Of a stretch of DNA of 46,587 nt, positions 31,964-40,561 are shown one piece after another. The stretch is taken from positions 1 through 46,587 of the forward strand of contig JAMPFS010000026.1 in NCBI GenBank assembly GCA_023664325.1, written 5' to 3'. The notes beneath the pieces were generated by a model, which saw only the letters and a program-made list of their open reading frames with translations, searched no databases and had not been told where the DNA came from. A program made the position numbers and the translations under genes. Numbering within the stretch: the first letter of the stretch is position 1; each line of letters begins with the position of its first letter. The stretch comes from Clostridium sp. GTDB taxonomy: Bacteria; Bacillota; Clostridia; Lachnospirales; Lachnospiraceae.

Positions 31964-34575
31964 CATTTGCATATGGTGAATCGACAGGATTCGGCTTGAA
32001 AAATTTGTCTTTCGATGTACACAGGGGAGAGATTCTTTTAATAATTGGGCAGTCGGGATGTGGCAAGACGACATTGCTGAGACATTTGAAGCCGGAGTAT
32101 TTCCCACAGGGCTTTCGGAGTGGAAAGACAGAGATTTTCTATGGAGATACCCGTTTGGAGGATATGCCGCCACGGGATCAGGCGGCAAAAATTGGTTATG
32201 TCGGGCAGAATCCGGAGTCAGCGGCAGCAACGGATAAGGTCTGGCATGAACTGGCATTTGGCTTGGAAAGCCTGGGTTATCCACAAAAGGTTATGCAGCA
32301 AAAAATAGCAGAAGTGACGGAATATTTTGGATTGTCCGGTATTTATCAGGAATCCGTTTCTGCATTGTCGGGAGGTCAGAAACAGTTGGTTAATCTGGCG
32401 TCTGTCATGGTAATGAATCCGGAACTTTTGATTTTGGATGAACCGTCCAGTCAGCTTGATCCGATTGCAGCCGCTTCCTTTTTTTTCATGATTCAGAAAA
32501 TCAACAGGGAACTTGGCACGACGATTGTGATGACAGAACATCGGTTGGAGGAGGTGTTTTCCCTTTGTGACCGTGTGATTGTTATGAATCGAGGGGAGTT
32601 TGTGTTTATGGGTGCGCCTCGTGAGGCAGTGCGCTATCTATATGAGAAGCGGCAGCCTATGTATCAGGCGCTTCCTGCTTCGGCAAAACTGTTTTGTGAG
32701 CTTGGGGGAATGGGGCAGATACCGCTCAATGTAAAAGAGGGCAGTCAGTGGATGGCGGAATTTTATGAGAAGCCGGATGCAAAACTTAAGGAGACTTATA
32801 CCACAAAGGCAGAACCGGAACATCATTCGGACAAAAAAGCAGAGGAACGGGCAGGTGCTGTCTTATCCGGCTCAGAGTTGCATTTCCGGTATGAGAGGGA
32901 TGGCAGGGATATCTTAAAGGAATGTGATATTGCATTGGAGCAGGGGAAAATTACAGCCATTCTTGGTGGAAATGGCGCCGGAAAGTCCACTCTTTTGAAG
33001 GTGCTTGCCGGGGTATGTATTCCATACCGTGGCAAAGTCAGCAATACGGGTCTGAAGGTTGGATGGATGCCGCAAAATCCGCAGGTGATGTTTGCCGCAA
33101 AAACGGTACAGGAGGAATTGGAGACGGCAGCCGCAATACCGGATTTGGAGAGTATTGGCAATCGGGAACAGGCAGGAAAGGCGGATATGCAGCGGGATGC
33201 AAAATTAGAATCCGTCATCAGGGCATGCGGGTTGGAGGAGGTTTGCCTGCGGCATCCCTTCGATTTATCCGGTGGCGAGCTGCAGCGGCTTGCTTTGGCA
33301 AAACTCTGGCTGGAGGATGCGGATGTCCTGTTGCTTGACGAGCCGGGAAAGGGGCTTGACTATGCCGCAAAGGAGGAGCTGGGGGATATTCTGCGATTTT
33401 TTGCCGGACAGGGGAAGACGATTTGTTTTGTCAGTCATGACGTGGAGTTTGCAGCCCGGTATGCGGATATCTGTGGAATGTTTTTTGATGGATATGTATC
33501 TGCATTACAGGATAAACGTGCCTTTTTGATGCAGAATATGTTCTATACCACCAGTGTTCACAGAATATGCAAAGCATATATTCCACATGCGGTGGTGATG
33601 GAGGATGTGATAGAGCCGGAGAAACGAGAATGTGGGAGTGGGTTGGAAGGTGGCTTGGAACAGCCAGTGCAGAGGAGTGAGTTGGAGAATGGCTTGGAAA
33701 AGCTGATGCAAAGGAGCAGGTCAGAGGATGATTCGGAAAAGCTGGGGCAGGGAATTGGACAGGAAGACAAATCGGCACAGCAGGAACAAAGGAGCGAGTT
33801 GGAGAATGCATCCGGGAAATGTGCAGATGGAAAATGGATGCACACAACGGGAAATCTGCGAAAGAGGACATGGCTGCCTTTTCTCATTTTTTTTATTGCA
33901 ATGCCGGTTACTATTTATATGGGAGAAACTTTTTTGCAGCAGCGGAAGTATTATTTTATTGCCATGCTGCTCCTGTTAGAAGCGCTTGCCGCATTTTTTC
34001 TGGGGTTTGAAAAACGCAGTCCCAGAACCCGTGAGATTATGGTTGTGGCGGTGCTGTCGGCAATTACGGTGGCAGCAAGGGCAGCTTTTTATATGGTTCC
34101 GAATGTGAAGCCAATGGCAGCGCTCGTCATTCTATCAGGGGTGGCTTTCGGTGGGGAGACAGGATTTTTGGTCGGTGCCATATCCATGATGGTATCGAAT
34201 ATTTTCTTTGAACAGGGACCCTGGACACCGTGGCAGATGTTTGCAATGGGAATGCTCGGTCTGGTGGCAGGGATTTTCTTCCAGTACAGCACACCGCTTA
34301 CATGGCAGAAAAAAGCGGCGCTTTGCCTGTTTGGTTTTTTGGCAGTGGTTATCCTATATGGCGGGATTATGAATCCTGCCTCCGTTATTATGTATCAGGA
34401 TCATGTCACTTTCAAGATGCTGGCTGCTGCCTGTGCTGCGGGATTGCCATTTGATGCGGTGCATGGTATATCCACGGCAGTCTTTTTGCTGGTTGGCGCA
34501 GAGCCGGTTCTGGAAAAACTCTCCCGTGTGAAGCGAAAATTTGGTTGGCTGGATCCTCAAAGCAAACTCATATAG
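31936..34575 (+). CDS. Triple fusion EcfA-EcfA'-S component of an ECF transporter
   Basis: One 879-residue protein. ATPase 1 has Walker A GQSGCGKT at 38-45, signature LSGGQ at 144-148 and Walker B LLILDEP at 164-170. ATPase 2 has GGNGAGKST near 344-352, LSGGE near 444-448 and LLLDEP near 465-470. A low-complexity linker with repeated SELENGLEK-like units (~560-640) follows. The C-terminal ~230 residues hold about six membrane helices (AFGGETGFLVGAISMMVSN) like an ECF S component. S components bind the vitamin, so substrate binding and ATP hydrolysis sit on one chain. The B12 riboswitch points to cobalamin as substrate, which is inferred. Confidence 0.85.
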   Translation: MEQVKVRNLTFAYGESTGFGLKNLSFDVHRGEILLIIGQSGCGKTTLLRHLKPEYFPQGFRSGKTEIFYGDTRLEDMPPRDQAAKIGYVGQNPESAAATDKVWHELAFGLESLGYPQKVMQQKIAEVTEYFGLSGIYQESVSALSGGQKQLVNLASVMVMNPELLILDEPSSQLDPIAAASFFFMIQKINRELGTTIVMTEHRLEEVFSLCDRVIVMNRGEFVFMGAPREAVRYLYEKRQPMYQALPASAKLFCELGGMGQIPLNVKEGSQWMAEFYEKPDAKLKETYTTKAEPEHHSDKKAEERAGAVLSGSELHFRYERDGRDILKECDIALEQGKITAILGGNGAGKSTLLKVLAGVCIPYRGKVSNTGLKVGWMPQNPQVMFAAKTVQEELETAAAIPDLESIGNREQAGKADMQRDAKLESVIRACGLEEVCLRHPFDLSGGELQRLALAKLWLEDADVLLLDEPGKGLDYAAKEELGDILRFFAGQGKTICFVSHDVEFAARYADICGMFFDGYVSALQDKRAFLMQNMFYTTSVHRICKAYIPHAVVMEDVIEPEKRECGSGLEGGLEQPVQRSELENGLEKLMQRSRSEDDSEKLGQGIGQEDKSAQQEQRSELENASGKCADGKWMHTTGNLRKRTWLPFLIFFIAMPVTIYMGETFLQQRKYYFIAMLLLLEALAAFFLGFEKRSPRTREIMVVAVLSAITVAARAAFYMVPNVKPMAALVILSGVAFGGETGFLVGAISMMVSNIFFEQGPWTPWQMFAMGMLGLVAGIFFQYSTPLTWQKKAALCLFGFLAVVILYGGIMNPASVIMYQDHVTFKMLAAACAAGLPFDAVHGISTAVFLLVGAEPVLEKLSRVKRKFGWLDPQSKLI

Positions 34576-34583
34576 ACATTTTC

Positions 34584-34612
34584 TTGAAAAATGGATATAC
34601 TATGAGTAATAT
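34584..34612 (+). promoter_or_regulatory. Promoter of the PIN toxin-antitoxin pair
   Basis: TTGAAA (34584-34589) and TAATAT (34607-34612) are 17 bp apart. Downstream, CATTATAA (34638-34645) and TTATAATG (34679-34686) form a spaced inverted repeat that could be an operator. Confidence 0.45.
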
Positions 34613-34715
34613 AAAATGGGTTTACTTCAGGAAGTGGCATTATAAAACTAACAAATGTTGCTTCTGGCACAACACCAATTATAATGATATATAGGATAAG
34701 GAAAGGTGTGATGGT

Positions 34716-34919
34716 ATGGTAACAGCAAGAGATATAAATGATATTCAGGCATTAGAGCCGGATGAACAAGTGCTAGTGTTGAGTCTTGTTAAAAGTTTCA
34801 TAAATTCAAAAGGTAGAAAGAGTGAAGAACAGATAAGGCTGGCTGAAATGCGAGAAAAATATGTAAAAAACAACCCGATGACTATGGAAGAAATAGATAA
34901 AGTTATACATGAGGAATAA
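34716..34919 (+). CDS. Antitoxin of a PIN toxin-antitoxin pair
   Basis: A 67-residue, mostly helical and charged protein ending 4 bp before the PIN gene starts. Size, order and spacing fit the antitoxin of a type II module, which binds the toxin and represses the operon. The N-terminal TARDINDIQALEPDEQVLVLSL could be the dimer or DNA-binding part. No named antitoxin family is recognised with certainty. Confidence 0.65.
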   Translation: MVTARDINDIQALEPDEQVLVLSLVKSFINSKGRKSEEQIRLAEMREKYVKNNPMTMEEIDKVIHEE

Positions 34920-34923
34920 TATT

Positions 34924-35307
34924 ATGCAGGTTGTGATAGATACGAATATAATTGTTTCAGCTCTGTTGAATCCGAATGGTGTATGCTATCTGTTTTTGGA
35001 TCGTGTGTTGGCTGGAGTATATGATGTAGTTGTTTCTGAGGCAATTATGTCGGAATATGATGATGTGCTTAGAAGACCACAATTTGGCTTTAATGATGAA
35101 GATATAAATTATCTGATGGATTGGTTTTTTACAAATGCTTTGATAGTTGAAGTAAATGGACAAGACTATCTCGAAGAAAATATGGTGGATGAAAAAGATA
35201 TTCCATTCTATGTTACTGCAAAGGCAACAAAGTCAAGGTTGGTTACAGGGAATATAAAACATTATCCAGTTGAAGAGATGCGTACAATGATTTGGGAATT
35301 AGGTTAG
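34924..35307 (+). CDS. PIN-domain ribonuclease toxin
   Basis: A 127-residue PIN_3-type protein. It has the acidic residues expected of the family: D6 in VVIDTNIIVSALL, E in SEAIMSEYDDVLRRP, and D-E-K-D near residue 95 in DEKDIPFYVTA. Such toxins cleave RNA until bound by antitoxin. I use ATG 34924 with GAGGA upstream; an in-frame ATG at 34909 overlaps the antitoxin end. Confidence 0.8.
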   Translation: MQVVIDTNIIVSALLNPNGVCYLFLDRVLAGVYDVVVSEAIMSEYDDVLRRPQFGFNDEDINYLMDWFFTNALIVEVNGQDYLEENMVDEKDIPFYVTAKATKSRLVTGNIKHYPVEEMRTMIWELG

Positions 35308-35353
35308 CACATAATTATAAATAAAAATACTAATTTATGAAGGAGGAGTTGGA

Positions 35354-35884
35354 ATGGAACCAGTAAAACGTTTGAAAAGGGAAGTCAGGGCAAAGGGTAC
35401 GGTGCTTACCCTTTATAAGGATACAGTGGTTGCGAATGGAATTGAAGAGGAATGGGATTACATACATCATGACGGCGCTGCTGCTGTAGTGGCTGTGAAC
35501 GAGGAAGGTAAGCTTTTGATGGTGCGGCAGTACAGGAACGCTTTAGACCGTTTTACCTTAGAGCTTCCAGCCGGCAAGCTGGATGCGCCGGGCGAGCCGA
35601 CTTTAAAGTGTGCGAAACGGGAACTGGAGGAGGAGACAGGGTATTTTACCGAGGATTTTGAGTATCTGCTCACGATTAATACAACGGTCGCATTTTGTAA
35701 TGAGAAGATTGATTTATATCTTGCAAAGAACCTCACAAAGACACAGCAGAATCTGGATCCGGATGAGGAAGTGGATGTGGAGGTCTGGGATATTGAGGAC
35801 TTAAAGCAGTTAATCTATGAGGGAAAAATGACGGATGCTAAGACGGTAGCCGGGATTTTAACCTATGCATCGAAATATTTATAG
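35354..35884 (+). CDS. Nudix hydrolase, ADP-ribose pyrophosphatase type
   Basis: A 176-residue protein with the Nudix box G-x5-E-x7-RELEEETG around residues 75-97 (GKLDAPGEPTLKCAKRELEE). The N-terminal strands (KREVRAKGTVLTLYKDTV) are typical of the NudF/ADP-ribose pyrophosphatase group, which splits ADP-ribose to AMP and ribose-5-phosphate. AGGAGG lies before the ATG. It ends shortly before dinB. Confidence 0.85.
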   Translation: MEPVKRLKREVRAKGTVLTLYKDTVVANGIEEEWDYIHHDGAAAVVAVNEEGKLLMVRQYRNALDRFTLELPAGKLDAPGEPTLKCAKRELEEETGYFTEDFEYLLTINTTVAFCNEKIDLYLAKNLTKTQQNLDPDEEVDVEVWDIEDLKQLIYEGKMTDAKTVAGILTYASKYL

Positions 35885-35911
35885 GATGATATGTGTGGAG
35901 ATGAGACGGAA

Positions 35912-37108
35912 ATGAATAAATACAATACCGTGTATTTTCATATTGATGTAAATAACGCCTTCCTGAGCTGGGAGGCGTTATATCGTATGCGTGAATTAGG
36001 GGAGACGGAGGATATCCGCATGCAGGATGCGATTATCGGAGGGGATATTTCCAAACGGCATGGCGTGGTACTGGCAAAATCCCAATCTGCGAAAAAATAC
36101 GGCATACGAACCGGGGAACCGGTGGTGTCTGCCATGAAAAAATGCCCGACTCTGGTATCCTATGCCCCGCATCATGATTATTACCGGCAGTGTTCCCGCG
36201 AATTGATGGTGCTGTTTTCAAAATATGCGCCGGTGGTGGATCAGTATTCTATTGATGAAGCGTTTCTGGATATGTCGGGAACCTATGCCCTGTATGGGGA
36301 GCCGGTGGCATTTGCCCATAAGCTGAAAGATGAGATTAAGGATGCGCTGGGATTTACAGTCAATATAGGTATTTCCTCCAATCGGCTGCTGGCAAAAATG
36401 GCAAGTGATTTTACGAAGCCGGACAAGGTACACACCCTGTTCCCGGAGGAAATCCGCGACAAAATGTGGCCGCTTCCGGTGGAGGATTTGTTTTATGTAG
36501 GGCATTCCACCGCAGACAGGCTGCATGATTTGGGGATTCACACGATCGGAGATCTTGCAGTATGCGATCTGACGGTCTTAAAATCCCATTTGAAAAGCCA
36601 CGGAGAGGTTATTTATAATTTTGCAAATGGTATTGACCTGACATTAGGAGACCATACAGAGAGTGTGCAGAAGGGATATGGAAATTCTACCACGATTCCT
36701 TATGATATCAAGGATGCGGAGGATGCCTATCATACGATTATGAGTCTGTGTGAATCGGTATGCAAAAGAATGAGGAAGGATGAGGTGCAGGCAGTTGTGT
36801 TGTCTGTGGAATTAAAGGACAGTAATTTTGTCGTAAAGAGGCATCAGAGAACGCTGCTGTCACCGACCGATGTGACGGACGAGTGTTTCAAAACGGCATG
36901 TGAGCTGTTTGATGAACTCTGGGACGGTTCACCAATCCGGTTGATTGGCGTAACTGCAAATAAGGTGACAGATGCCGGTGTGCGCCAATTGAATCTCTTT
37001 GATATGGAAAGCCATGAGAAGCTTCAGAATCTGGATCATGCATTGGATTCCATACGGGAGCGTTTTGGAAGTGATGCGGTACAGAGAGGCAGTTTCTATA
37101 AGAAATAG
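35912..37108 (+). CDS. dinB: DNA polymerase IV (Y-family translesion polymerase)
   Basis: A 398-residue polymerase that copies past damaged bases. The metal-binding motif is YFHIDVNNAFLSWEAL at the N-terminus (DVN in place of the classic DVD), and the catalytic SIDEAFLDMSG is near 112-122. The helix-hairpin-helix and little-finger domains follow. I start at ATG 35912 (GGAG eleven bases upstream); ATG 35891 would add 7 residues. The variant first motif occurs in the Clostridia branch of this family to my knowledge. Confidence 0.9.
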   Translation: MNKYNTVYFHIDVNNAFLSWEALYRMRELGETEDIRMQDAIIGGDISKRHGVVLAKSQSAKKYGIRTGEPVVSAMKKCPTLVSYAPHHDYYRQCSRELMVLFSKYAPVVDQYSIDEAFLDMSGTYALYGEPVAFAHKLKDEIKDALGFTVNIGISSNRLLAKMASDFTKPDKVHTLFPEEIRDKMWPLPVEDLFYVGHSTADRLHDLGIHTIGDLAVCDLTVLKSHLKSHGEVIYNFANGIDLTLGDHTESVQKGYGNSTTIPYDIKDAEDAYHTIMSLCESVCKRMRKDEVQAVVLSVELKDSNFVVKRHQRTLLSPTDVTDECFKTACELFDELWDGSPIRLIGVTANKVTDAGVRQLNLFDMESHEKLQNLDHALDSIRERFGSDAVQRGSFYKK

Positions 37109-37167
37109 CTGTGCGAAAGGAATGTTGTTTTAAACGGCTGTGGCGAGTGCGGAAGTTATAGTCATTG

Positions 37168-37626
37168 TTATAAATTGACAGTGTAGATACCGTTATTCTG
37201 AAAGTCTTTTAGCTTGTCAATGATAACGGCATGGTATTTCTGGTATTTTGCAAACCGTGCCTCATCCCGTTGTGTCGGAAATGGAATACGGTCACGGTTT
37301 AAATTATCTTCGATGTCATACAGCTTGATCTGGGCAGCCAGTGGATTCGTCAACACCCGGTCGATAAAATGTCCGTATTCTTCCCCTTTTTCTTTGGTAA
37401 TACAGGAGAGGGCGGATAATACCTCTGAGGAAAAGCCTTCTTTTTGAAGCATTTCAATGGTGATGGGGGTATCCTCTATTACGTCATGTAAAATTCCGAC
37501 AATCTGTTCCGTCTCATTCTGTCCTCGCAGCATGACGCGCATAGGATGCAGAATATAGATTTTCCCAGCCTTGTCAATCTGTCCTCTATGTGCTTCTACG
37601 GCAATCTCGATGGCTTTTTCAAGCAT
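37168..37626 (-). CDS. HD-domain phosphohydrolase (SpoT/RelA hydrolase-like)
   Basis: A 152-residue protein equal to a stand-alone HD domain. It shows AHRGQIDKAG, YILHPMRV, GILHDVIEDT with the HD-ED metal and catalytic residues, and KLYDIEDNLNRDR. It resembles small alarmone hydrolases (MESH1-like) that degrade ppGpp, but lacks synthetase and regulatory domains. The activity is inferred from motifs. GGAGG lies before the start. It faces dinB. Confidence 0.78.
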   Translation of the reverse strand: MLEKAIEIAVEAHRGQIDKAGKIYILHPMRVMLRGQNETEQIVGILHDVIEDTPITIEMLQKEGFSSEVLSALSCITKEKGEEYGHFIDRVLTNPLAAQIKLYDIEDNLNRDRIPFPTQRDEARFAKYQKYHAVIIDKLKDFQNNGIYTVNL

Positions 37627-37815
37627 AAGGATAACCTCCCTGTCTATTTGAATTTAGCTACGGCAATACTCTGTTTTTGCAATCGGGTTTTGATAATCAG
37701 GCGTTTTGCTCGTGACTAATTTGAATTAACTATACTATATTTTGTAGAAAATGACAATTAAAAATATGAGGTATCCCCCTTTGTTGAATCGTAAGAGAAT
37801 ATTTAGTTGTTGCGT

Positions 37816-37844
37816 TTGAAAATCCGTGATAAAATAGTTTATAT
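37816..37844 (+). promoter_or_regulatory. Possible promoter of the surface protein gene
   Basis: TTGAAA (37816-37821) and TTATAT (37839-37844) are 17 bp apart, about 50 bases before the ATG at 37896. The 269-bp gap also serves as the HD gene upstream region; nothing else is seen in it. Confidence 0.45.
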
Positions 37845-37895
37845 GGTTTTGGCGTGACAGCCCGACAAAAGATTGTTTAAGGAGAATGATTTGTA

Positions 37896-38528
37896 ATGAA
37901 GCAGATTCGATATGTATTTGGAACGTTGATATTATTACTGGTTGTAGTGTTCAATCTGGCATATACGGCGAATGCATATACAGAGGAGGAAAAGCAGCAG
38001 GCGAAGGCATGGCTTTCGGCACATGGATATTCACCGGATATGGGTGGAGCAAACCAGGCATATGAAGACTACCTGAATGGAAAATTTGATGAGGAGCTTG
38101 GGTACGATACGAATGGAGACGGCATTCCGGCTTCGACAACTGAAACTACGGAGACATCTTCCGAGGATAGCAGCACGGAGGCTGCCGTCAAACCGGAACA
38201 GGGAACATCCACGGAGAAAGTACCATCAGATGAGGAAAAGCCGACAAAGGGCAATACGAAAAATGGTACGGCATCTGGTGAGGAAGATGCCGCTGTTCCG
38301 CAAACGGAGCCGGAGCAGCAGACAGAGGAGAGCGAACCGCAGCAGGCTGCGGAGGAAATACCTGCAAAAGACAAATCGGCAACACAAAAAAATATCAGGC
38401 AATCCGAAACAAAAGGCGGAAATATAGCATGGTATAATCCCCAAAACAAAGGAACATATCAGGATGCACTGATTGTAATCACATTAGCGGTTCTGGCGCT
38501 GATTGTGATAAGCGTATTTGTACGTTAG
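37896..38528 (+). CDS. Membrane-anchored surface protein with Thr/Glu-rich stalk
   Basis: A 210-residue protein with a signal peptide (about 1-27, NAYT cleavage region). A small exported helical part follows (EEEKQQAKAWLSAHGYSPDMGGANQAYEDYLNGKFDEELG). Next comes a low-complexity Thr/Ser/Glu stalk (~70-165), and a C-terminal membrane helix (~189-208) ending in one arginine. I know no family name. The topology is outside with a C-terminal anchor. Confidence 0.65.
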   Translation: MKQIRYVFGTLILLLVVVFNLAYTANAYTEEEKQQAKAWLSAHGYSPDMGGANQAYEDYLNGKFDEELGYDTNGDGIPASTTETTETSSEDSSTEAAVKPEQGTSTEKVPSDEEKPTKGNTKNGTASGEEDAAVPQTEPEQQTEESEPQQAAEEIPAKDKSATQKNIRQSETKGGNIAWYNPQNKGTYQDALIVITLAVLALIVISVFVR

Positions 38529-38789
38529 GCGTATAAAGAGGATGCCCGGTATTCATTTTTCATTTGTTAAGCGCATTTTGTGGCACATATCATTGGCATG
38601 TGAATATAGTAATGTATAAGGAAAATTCGTCTTTGACGGACCTACAAAATAGCTTACTTTCCGGGATGAAACTTCTGTTTTGAGAGGAATGTGCAGGGTA
38701 TTTCCCGTCAGGCTGCGGGATCTTTGTAAGATACATGTATGCGGTGCATTGTGGTCAAAGGCTTTATATAAGAGAAAACGGGTGAGAAA

Positions 38790-39110
38790 ATGAAGGATGC
38801 GGCATACACTTATATGGTGGAATGTGGTGATGGAAGTTTATATACCGGATGGACGAAGGAGTTAAAGCAGCGTATAAAGCGTCATAATGAAGGAAAAGGC
38901 GCAAAATATACAAGGTCGCGGCTGCCTGTGAAACTCGTATATTTTGAGGTTTTTGCTACGAAGCAGGAGGCTATGAAAAGAGAGTATGCACTAAAGCAGA
39001 TGAATCGGAAGGACAAGCTTAGGCTGCTTCATGACATGCCGGAGAAAGTAAAGCAGGAATGTGGAAGGATTATGGATGAGTTGCAGGGAACATCCGATGG
39101 AGTTACATGA
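38790..39110 (+). CDS. GIY-YIG nuclease family protein (UPF0213/YhbQ type)
   Basis: A 106-residue single-domain protein. The signature is read as YTYMVEC...LYTGWT, and catalytic-region residues include RIKRHNEGKGAKYT and REYALKQM. The family consists of small stand-alone GIY-YIG proteins with suspected roles in DNA repair. It overlaps the amidase start by ATGA, so the two are translationally coupled. Confidence 0.85.
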   Translation: MKDAAYTYMVECGDGSLYTGWTKELKQRIKRHNEGKGAKYTRSRLPVKLVYFEVFATKQEAMKREYALKQMNRKDKLRLLHDMPEKVKQECGRIMDELQGTSDGVT

Positions 39111-39892
39111 TGAAACAGCAGTACAGCAGATTTTATAACAATACAAATGAAAAGAGAAATATAAGAAACAGAAGTTTAAATGAAAAAAGAAAAAAAGAAC
39201 GAAAAAAAAGGCTTGTAACGGTAGGGATATTTGGTATTTCCTGCCTGCTTGTGCTGGTGGCAGTTGTGTTTTCATTCCGGTATTTTTATTTGCAGACAAA
39301 GCAGATAGACGAGTCGGCTAAGGAAGAACCATTGCCGGAGCCGGATCCCATTATAGGGGCAGCGGCATTGTTTCCTGATTTGCCGATTTCCGAAGAATTT
39401 TTGACGGTGAATGAGTATTCCAGACCGGGACTTGCCCTGACAACGACACCGCAGTATATTGTGATACACTATACTGCAAATCCGGGCTCCACTGCGCACG
39501 ATAACCGCAACTATTTTGAAAATCTGAAGGACACGAAGCAGACTTATGCCAGTGCTCAGTTTGTGATTGGTTTGGAGGGTGAGATTGTGCAGTGTGTACC
39601 TTGCAATGAAATAGCATATTGCTCGAACAGCTATAATGAATTTTGTATTTCAATTGAAATGTGCCATCAGGATGATACAGGCAATTTCAATGATGCAACC
39701 TATAACAACTGTGTCTATTTAGTGGCGCAGCTTATGAATTATTATCATTTGGATATGGATCATTTAATCAGGCATTATGATGTAACCGGTAAAAATTGTC
39801 CCAAATATTTTGTGGAGCATGAAGACCGTTGGGAGGTTTTTAAAGGTTTTGTGGAGGAATATCGGGAAAAGTATCGGAGTCAGGAGAAATGA
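39107..39892 (+). CDS. Membrane-anchored N-acetylmuramoyl-L-alanine amidase (Amidase_2)
   Basis: A 261-residue protein with a very basic N-terminus, a membrane helix at about 37-62 and an extracellular Amidase_2/PGRP domain at about 110-255. Zinc ligands are visible as H in YIVIHYTANPG, H in HLIRHYDVTGK and C in KNCPKYF. It cleaves the bond between MurNAc and the stem peptide in peptidoglycan remodelling. Coupling to a GIY-YIG gene is by overlap only; no functional link is evident. Confidence 0.85.
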   Translation: MMKQQYSRFYNNTNEKRNIRNRSLNEKRKKERKKRLVTVGIFGISCLLVLVAVVFSFRYFYLQTKQIDESAKEEPLPEPDPIIGAAALFPDLPISEEFLTVNEYSRPGLALTTTPQYIVIHYTANPGSTAHDNRNYFENLKDTKQTYASAQFVIGLEGEIVQCVPCNEIAYCSNSYNEFCISIEMCHQDDTGNFNDATYNNCVYLVAQLMNYYHLDMDHLIRHYDVTGKNCPKYFVEHEDRWEVFKGFVEEYREKYRSQEK

Positions 39893-39912
39893 GAGTCTAA
39901 AATCTTGCATAC

Positions 39913-39930
39913 TTTTTATATTGTATGTTA
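39913..39930 (+). repeat. Repeated promoter-like element, copy 1
   Basis: The 18 bases TTTTTATATTGTATGTTA recur identically at 40991-41008. Both copies are followed by similar AATAATAA-rich sequence and lie about 25-35 bases before a gene start. Confidence 0.55.
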
Positions 39931-39952
39931 AAATAATAACGGGGTGCGTAGT

Positions 39953-40561
39953 ATGGATAATATGGATGCGTTTAATGGATTTCATTTGTGCGAAATAATA
40001 GACTGTAAATTAAACAGGGATAATATATGTTCCGTTAATGCTAATTTTGATAATGCAGATTGTAAACAATATAGAGTTTTACCTGAAAATCCTATACGAA
40101 AGAATTACGATGGTTTATTTCATAAAAAAGATTGTATAGCACTAGATTTACAATCCTCATCAAAAGGCGCACAGAGAAAGTGGTTATCTGGTGATAAAAA
40201 GTTTTTAATCAAGGAACAGTTTTATTATCAGTTAAGATATTGGAATGATGATTTAGTGGAAGTAATTGCTTCAAGTATAGGTAAACAGCTTCATATTAAC
40301 TGCATGGAACAATGGCTTGGCAATATCAGTGGGCAGGATGTTTATTATAAGAGCCTGACATTTGAGCAATGTTTGGCGAAGATGAGTAAAAAGCCTTTTC
40401 ATGATTGGGATAAGGCGTTGAATTATTTTGCAGCTATTGCAGTATTGCCTGAAGCCACCGAAGTAAAAATTTCTAAAAAGCTGTTGCCTAATTTATTGGC
40501 AGAGCCTTATTTGGTCTATAGTTTTAAACAGTTAGGGATAGGAGTATGCTTATGCGATTAG
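39953..40561 (+). CDS. HipA-like kinase-fold protein
   Basis: A 202-residue protein starting at ATG 39953 behind GGGG. The segment SKGAQRKWLSGDKKFLIKEQ, followed by LVEVIASSIGKQL, resembles the nucleotide-binding start of HipA-type kinases. There the lysine-bearing strand is followed by a helix that senses substrate. The usual catalytic DxxxxN and metal motifs are not evident in this short chain, so it may be inactive, partial or diverged. It overlaps the next gene by 10 bp. The family call is tentative. Confidence 0.45.
   Translation: MDNMDAFNGFHLCEIIDCKLNRDNICSVNANFDNADCKQYRVLPENPIRKNYDGLFHKKDCIALDLQSSSKGAQRKWLSGDKKFLIKEQFYYQLRYWNDDLVEVIASSIGKQLHINCMEQWLGNISGQDVYYKSLTFEQCLAKMSKKPFHDWDKALNYFAAIAVLPEATEVKISKKLLPNLLAEPYLVYSFKQLGIGVCLCD

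Noticed and set aside
33431..33887. Minus-strand frames over the linker of the ECF fusion
   Set aside because: Shadows of the repetitive linker; no start signal and no similarity.
38529..38789. Structured RNA in the 261-bp gap before the GIY-YIG gene
   Set aside because: Only a short CCCG/CGGG hairpin is visible, and no riboswitch core or terminator pairs with it.
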